A stretch of DNA of 17,841 bases from positions 1-17,841 of the forward strand of contig JBOHRW010000014.1 of NCBI GenBank assembly GCA_050732935.1. Reading direction: 5' to 3'. This DNA comes from DASRVA01 sp050732935 (GTDB lineage: Bacteria; Gemmatimonadota; Gemmatimonadetes; JACCXV01; JAHWKZ01). The notes beneath the pieces are model-generated. The model made no database searches, was not told the DNA's origin, and saw nothing but the letters and a program-made list of their open reading frames with translations. This document shows positions 13,989 to 17,841 of the stretch, one piece after another; the first letter of the stretch is position 1, and every line of letters begins with the position of its first letter. The translations under genes and the position numbers were made by a program.

Positions 13989-15068
13989 TCAGCGCTCGAG
14001 GCGGGCGTCGATCCAGGGCAGGATCCGGGTCGCCATCCGCACCCGCATCCGGTTCCGATGATCCCCCGCGTAGACCTCGTAGAGGTGCGGGACCTCGAGC
14101 GCGACCAGCGAGTCGGAGAACGCCTTGGTCGCGGGCGGGATGTGGGCGTACTCGTCGTCGAACGCGGTGTCGAACGCGAGCCCCTGGAGCGACTTGAGGG
14201 CGTCCGCGCGCTCGGCCGCGTGCGCGAGTGGCAGCGCCGCCGCCATCCGCTCCGCCGCCGGAATGAGGACGACCTCGCCGTTCACGACCGTCGCCGGCAG
14301 CTCGACGTAGAGGGGCGGCGCGGTGGGGGCCGGCGCGAACGCTGCGGCGGCCCCGGCCACGATGAGCGGCCAGATGTCCCCCTCCTCCTCGAGCGCCGTC
14401 CACATCTCCGCCGCCGAGTGGTACTCCACCATCCGCTGCCAGAGGTCCGGGTCGGAAACGAGGTCCAGATCCAGGCAGCAGAGGCAGCACGGGTTCATCC
14501 CCCAGGCGATCGAGAACACCTCGGGGTACCGCATGACGAGCCGGATCGCGCCCAGCCCGCCCATCGAGTGGCCCAGGACCGCGCGGCTCTCCCGGGCCGG
14601 GATCGTCCGGTAGGCGCGGTCCATGTGGGCGACCACGTCCCGGGCGATGAAGTCCGCCCAGCCACCCGTGACCGGCGAGTTCGTGTAGTAGCTCCCCCCG
14701 TAGGCGTTCCGCCCGTTCGGCATGACCACGATCGCGGGCCCGATCTCCCCGGCCGCGATCAGGCTGTCCATGGTCGCCTGGATCGTCATCCCGTCGTACA
14801 CAGGCTCGACCCATACTTCGGGCGAGTCCAGCACGCCGTGCAGGAGGTAGATCGTCGGGTAACGCAAGGCGGCCTCATGGTCGTAGCCCGGCGGCAGGTA
14901 GACGAACGCCGGCTGCCGGTCGGGATCGCCGAGGAGGTTCCCGGCCAGGGACGGCGCCGGGATCGTGTCGAGGACGATACGGCCGGCGGGCTGAGCGGAG
15001 AGGGGACGGGCAAATAGGAGAAGGACGATCGGCAGCGCGAGTCGGGATCGAAACGACGTCAGTCGCAT
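13989..15068 (-). CDS. secreted esterase (esterase D / PF00756-type alpha/beta hydrolase)
   Basis: The 359-residue exported hydrolase starts at ATG 15068 with GAAGGAAG upstream; an open upstream extension lacks a Shine-Dalgarno and would hide the signal peptide. The signal peptide (LALPIVLLLFARPLSAQ) ends in SAQ. The esterase-D fold shows FVYLPPGYDHEAALRYPTIY, LLHGVLDSPEVW, VVMPNGRNAYGGSYYTNS, the nucleophile GHSMGG with Ser168, and a C-terminal GDHRNRM with the likely catalytic His. Relatives cleave acyl, feruloyl or acetyl esters. After the nucleophile comes MNPCCLCCLD with four closely spaced cysteines (194, 195, 197, 198). It is 160 nt downstream of the serine hydrolase on the same strand. 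Confidence 0.92.
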   Translation of the reverse strand: MRLTSFRSRLALPIVLLLFARPLSAQPAGRIVLDTIPAPSLAGNLLGDPDRQPAFVYLPPGYDHEAALRYPTIYLLHGVLDSPEVWVEPVYDGMTIQATMDSLIAAGEIGPAIVVMPNGRNAYGGSYYTNSPVTGGWADFIARDVVAHMDRAYRTIPARESRAVLGHSMGGLGAIRLVMRYPEVFSIAWGMNPCCLCCLDLDLVSDPDLWQRMVEYHSAAEMWTALEEEGDIWPLIVAGAAAAFAPAPTAPPLYVELPATVVNGEVVLIPAAERMAAALPLAHAAERADALKSLQGLAFDTAFDDEYAHIPPATKAFSDSLVALEVPHLYEVYAGDHRNRMRVRMATRILPWIDARLER

Positions 15069-15164
15069 GGGACTTCCTTCAATGGGGCGTGGGTTGCCAG
15101 GATCTCCTCCTTCTACGCGCGGGGGCGCACCGGGTTTCGATGATGTGGCCCTCCGGATCCCCAC

Positions 15165-15195
15165 GTCATCCCACTGCGCGGAGGATCTGGATGAC
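15165..15195. repeat. inverted repeat upstream of the esterase gene
   Basis: GTCATCC (15165-15171) and GGATGAC (15189-15195) form a perfect 7-bp inverted repeat around a 17-nt loop in the spacer between the serine hydrolase and esterase genes. It may be an operator or a hairpin between the two cistrons; chance is not excluded. Confidence 0.25.
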
Positions 15196-15228
15196 AAGGA
15201 ACGCCGTTCGATTTTGTCAGTGCTTCCC

Positions 15229-16755
15229 CTACCCGTCCACCCGCACCATCGTGAACCCGTTGTACTCCAGGCTCTCGGCCGGACCGCCGCCGTCGGGGAA
15301 CGTGAACCCGATCACTTCGCCGCCACCGGTCAGCTCGACCCGTAGCTCATTCTTCGCGGCCGCGTAGACCTCGGCCACGCTCCGAGCCACGCCCATCGAA
15401 ACTTCCAGTTGGTCATCGACCATGCGCCATGTCATCCGGCCCAGCGCCGGGTGCTCGTAGGTGCCGGCGTAGGCGTCGAGCGGATGCGGGAGCGGCACCT
15501 GCCGGGCCGCGCGCTCGGCCCGGTGGTCGGCCAGCTCCTGGAGACCCTGGGCGACGCGCGCCTCGAGCTCCGCCAGACGACCCTCGTACGTGACCGCCAC
15601 GGCGGGCTTCCCGAGGAGCCGGTCGTAGATGTAGGTGGCCATGAGATCGGCCGCGGGTGACGCGGGGCCGCCGCCGTTGACGAGCACGATCACTCCGATT
15701 CCATGGGTCGGCATGAACGACATGTGGGAGCGGTACCCGCTGAAGGAGCCGAACCGGTGGACGATCGTGTCGCCCTCGAAGGTCCCCAGGTCCCATCCGT
15801 AGCCCCAGCCGTAGCGGTGGAAGGGCCCGAACTCGCGATCCTGGTCGGCGTGCTTCTCGTGCGCCGACACCAGCACTCCGGCCGGAAAGGTCCGCTCGCC
15901 CTCGACGACGCCGTCGCCGACGTGGGCGGCGACGAAGCGGCCCAGGTCCCTCGCCGACGCGAAGTGCCCGCCCGCGGCGTGCATGTTCTCGTCCGCCTTC
16001 GCGAGACGAACCGGTTGCCAGCCTTCGCCCGGATCGATCTCGTGCGGCATCGCGACCCCGTTCGGCTCGAAGTCGGAGATCCGGCCGCTCGTGTTCTCCA
16101 TGTCCAGCGGATCCAGGACCTCGCGGCGGACGATATCCTTCCAGCCGTGCCCATCCTCTGGGTCCAGGACGAGGCCGAGGATATTGTAGGGGAGATTTCC
16201 GTAGGAGAACGCGTGCCCCGATTCGGAGGGACCGTAGCCGGCGAGCAGCTCGACCAGCTGCCCGGGCTCGAACTCGCCCGTGAAGGCGGTGCGGAAGACG
16301 ACCGGTCCACCGTCCTGGAGGCCCTCGGTCATCGTGAGAAGCGCCTCGATCGTGACCGAGTCGGCGTCGACCGGCGCCTGGAAGCGGACCCCCGGGATGT
16401 AGCGGGTCACGGGCGCTTCGAGGTCCAGCTCCCCGCGCTCGGCCAGCAGCACAACGGCGGTGGCGGTCAGCGCCTTGGTGCTCGAGGCGATGTAGAAGGC
16501 CGTGTCCTCGTCGACCTCGCGGCCGGTCGCCTTGTCGGCGACACCGAAGCCGTCCGCGTAGACGACCGAATCGCCGCGCGTGACGGCGATTCCCATCCCC
16601 GGAGTCAGCCCCGCGTCGAGGAGGCGGTGGGCGAAGCCCTGCACGTCCGACCGCCAGTCACCGGAGGGGTTCTGGGCGGAGGCGGGGGACGCCGCCAGGA
16701 TCGCGAAGAGGGTCCCGATCGCAGGGAGGGACGAGAGGCGGGCCTGTCGATGCAT
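15229..16755 (-). CDS. secreted serine hydrolase, class C beta-lactamase / penicillin-binding-protein-like
   Basis: A 508-residue exported protein of the PF00144 family. The signal peptide (ASPASAQ end) is followed by the catalytic domain (about 35-390). The nucleophile motif is SSTK (Ser91, Lys94), the YxN motif is SYGN (Tyr185, Asn187), and the KTG-equivalent is HRFGSFSGY near the end of the domain. A C-terminal lipocalin-like beta domain (about 420-508; PLDAYAGTYEHPALGRMTW, RVELTGGGEVIGFTF, ESLEYNGFTMVRV) is typical of the long esterase/peptidase members. The usual LLTHTSGL segment reads LLTMTEGL. Family members are esterases, D-aminopeptidases or amidases; true antibiotic resistance is not implied. 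ATG 16755 has GGAAGGAG upstream; AraC-type regulator gene lies 105 nt before it. Confidence 0.93.
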   Translation of the reverse strand: MHRQARLSSLPAIGTLFAILAASPASAQNPSGDWRSDVQGFAHRLLDAGLTPGMGIAVTRGDSVVYADGFGVADKATGREVDEDTAFYIASSTKALTATAVVLLAERGELDLEAPVTRYIPGVRFQAPVDADSVTIEALLTMTEGLQDGGPVVFRTAFTGEFEPGQLVELLAGYGPSESGHAFSYGNLPYNILGLVLDPEDGHGWKDIVRREVLDPLDMENTSGRISDFEPNGVAMPHEIDPGEGWQPVRLAKADENMHAAGGHFASARDLGRFVAAHVGDGVVEGERTFPAGVLVSAHEKHADQDREFGPFHRYGWGYGWDLGTFEGDTIVHRFGSFSGYRSHMSFMPTHGIGVIVLVNGGGPASPAADLMATYIYDRLLGKPAVAVTYEGRLAELEARVAQGLQELADHRAERAARQVPLPHPLDAYAGTYEHPALGRMTWRMVDDQLEVSMGVARSVAEVYAAAKNELRVELTGGGEVIGFTFPDGGGPAESLEYNGFTMVRVDG

Positions 16756-16860
16756 CGATTCGCTCCTTCCGTCGTTCCGTCGTGAAATGGTCTTCGGAGT
16801 CCACCATCAGGCTAGGGAGGCGACGAGCGACCGCGCTTGAACGGATGAAACCGCGTCCCG

Positions 16861-17646
16861 CTACGAGGACCGCGCCAGCTCCTGCAGCTCGGAAGGCGTG
16901 AGGCCCGTCGCCGCCCGTATCTCCCGGCACATGTGCGGATGGTCGGAGAAGCCGGTGGCGTAGGCGACACGGGTGAGATGATTGTTCGACCACTCGATCG
17001 TGCGCGCCGCCCGCCGGATCCGCTGACGCCGGCGGTATTCGGTGATGCTGGTCCCGTAGTGCCGGCGGAAGGCCCGGGCGAGCGACACCGGATGGACGCT
17101 GGCCTCGCGGGCCAGGTCTCGCACGGGAGGACTCTCCGACAGCGCGTCGTCCAGGGCCTCCTTGACGCGCTTCAGCCAGCCGGGCGGATCATGGCGGGCG
17201 GGAGTGTCGACCCTGGTGACCTCGCCCAGGAGATCGAGGACGTGATCCTCCAGGCCCTCGTCCCCGTCGGCGAGCAGCCGGCGCAGCGCGAGCAAACCGC
17301 TCACCCCCGCGCCCGCGTGCATCCAGCGCCAGGGGCCGAGACCGTCGACCTCCCCGTCCAGCAGGACCTGCACGATGCGCGCGCCCCGCGGACCCACCTC
17401 GTCGGCATGCACGACGCCGGCCGGCTTCACCACCACGCTGAGGCAGGTGGCGACCTCTTCATGACGGCCGACGGTCTCCCGGATCGCGCCCCCGATCACG
17501 AGGGTGATCCCGTCGAGATCGTGCGCGTGGAACGCCTGCCGCTGGGACGGCGCATACGCGATCTCGCGAACGCGGAAGCCGCGACCGGTCGCCTCCCGAC
17601 GAACGGTCGCAACGCCCGATAGCGGTCCGGCCGGTTGCGCGCGCAT
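16861..17646 (-). CDS. AraC-family transcriptional regulator
   Basis: The 261-residue regulator has an N-terminal cupin-like sensing half (about 20-110; FHAHDLDGITLVIGGAI, VVVKPAGVVHADEVGPRG) and a C-terminal double helix-turn-helix (about 160-261). HTH 1 is PVRDLAREASVHPVSLARAF and HTH 2 is LTRVAYATGFSDHPHMCREI, followed by TGLTPSELQ; the GFSDHPHMCREI block is the AraC signature with HM replacing the usual Y/F. I chose ATG 17646 because GAGGG lies about 5 nt upstream; a TTG at 17658 would add four residues. It is 64 nt behind the DoxX-like gene and 105 nt before the serine hydrolase, so it may control either. Confidence 0.9.
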   Translation of the reverse strand: MRAQPAGPLSGVATVRREATGRGFRVREIAYAPSQRQAFHAHDLDGITLVIGGAIRETVGRHEEVATCLSVVVKPAGVVHADEVGPRGARIVQVLLDGEVDGLGPWRWMHAGAGVSGLLALRRLLADGDEGLEDHVLDLLGEVTRVDTPARHDPPGWLKRVKEALDDALSESPPVRDLAREASVHPVSLARAFRRHYGTSITEYRRRQRIRRAARTIEWSNNHLTRVAYATGFSDHPHMCREIRAATGLTPSELQELARSS

Positions 17647-17710
17647 CCTGACCCTCAAACGAGGACGGGCACGGGCGGGTTTCCAGCAACCGCTGTGTTA
17701 CCCCGCCGTC

Positions 17711-17841
17711 CTACCCGCGGCCCCTGCGCATCACGCCGTCCAGGCTCCAAGGGCCGGCGCCATTGCCGGCCAGAAAGATCCAGACACACATGTAGAGTAG
17801 CGCCAGCTCCCCGCCGCTCAGGTAGGGGACGATGTGGCGCG
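17711..17841 (-). CDS. DoxX-family membrane protein, C-terminus only
   Basis: The last 43 codons of a gene entering from the right edge read HIVPYLSGGELALLYMCVWI followed by FLAGNGAGPWSLDGVM and stop at TAG 17713-17711. The pattern GGE-LALLY, a hydrophobic segment and a closing G-PWSLD is the usual end of DoxX proteins, small four-helix inner-membrane proteins linked to redox and oxidant metabolism. Only the last membrane helix is visible, so the call rests on a short motif. It precedes the AraC gene on the same strand. Confidence 0.65.
   Translation of the reverse strand, partial: RHIVPYLSGGELALLYMCVWIFLAGNGAGPWSLDGVMRRGRG

Noticed and set aside
13770..15017. Plus-strand open frame of about 415 codons
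   Set aside because: It is antisense to the esterase gene, Arg/Val/Asp-rich and without motifs; its first part overlaps the toxin remnant in another frame.
1..17841. CRISPR arrays, tRNA or rRNA genes, insertion sequences, integrase or attachment sites
   Set aside because: I found no spaced direct repeats, cloverleaf-like segments, transposase motifs or terminal inverted repeats; a covariance-model and repeat search would be needed to be certain.

Overview
The window is a GC-rich chromosomal stretch from a bacterium I cannot name from sequence alone. Four secreted proteins (partial gene at the left edge, amidohydrolase fusion, esterase, class-C-like serine hydrolase) carry signal peptides that end in Ala-x-Ala followed by Gln. 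Together with the many secreted hydrolases, TPR and metallo-beta-lactamase domains and VOC proteins, this fits Gemmatimonadota or a similar soil or sediment lineage. That placement is inference, not a sequence match.

Left part (1-1904): the start of an unrecognised secreted protein and an upstream VOC-fold protein lie on the minus strand. They are followed by a scar in which a RelB-like addiction-module antitoxin remnant with no start codon (minus) abuts a 5'-truncated, frameshifted C-terminal piece of a large helicase-like protein (plus). Next, in a patch of visibly lower GC, is a darT-darG pair (minus; DNA ADP-ribosyltransferase toxin and macrodomain antitoxin) directly downstream of mutS (minus). 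The darT reading frame keeps its conserved N-terminus but has no ATG, GTG or TTG where the protein should begin.

Middle (6563-10450): an alpha/beta hydrolase diverges from mutS. A minus-strand pair follows: a ribbon-helix-helix protein and a small nucleotidyltransferase. It looks like a toxin-antitoxin-type module, but the nucleotidyltransferase has DVH where DVD is expected. Facing it is a plus-strand run with a good promoter: an ArsR-family repressor, an SRPBCC/AHSA1 protein and an AlkD-type DNA glycosylase.

Right part (10452-17841): an 849-residue secreted three-domain fusion (amidohydrolase, TPR, metallo-beta-lactamase) on the minus strand, then a VOC dioxygenase-like gene (plus) followed at once by a RelE/ParE-type toxin remnant with an internal in-frame stop. 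A minus-strand series closes the window: the C-terminus of a DoxX-like membrane protein, an AraC-family regulator, a class-C-like serine hydrolase and a PF00756-type esterase.

The main theme is a patchy defence or addiction region in several states of decay: one near-complete DarTG, one possibly catalytically altered NTase pair, an orphan antitoxin remnant, an orphan toxin remnant and a helicase remnant. These are interspersed with ordinary repair and hydrolytic genes. I saw no tRNA, rRNA, CRISPR array or insertion sequence. No gene-free stretch exceeds 300 bases; the longest is 607-855, where I see only a weak promoter-like element for the VOC gene.
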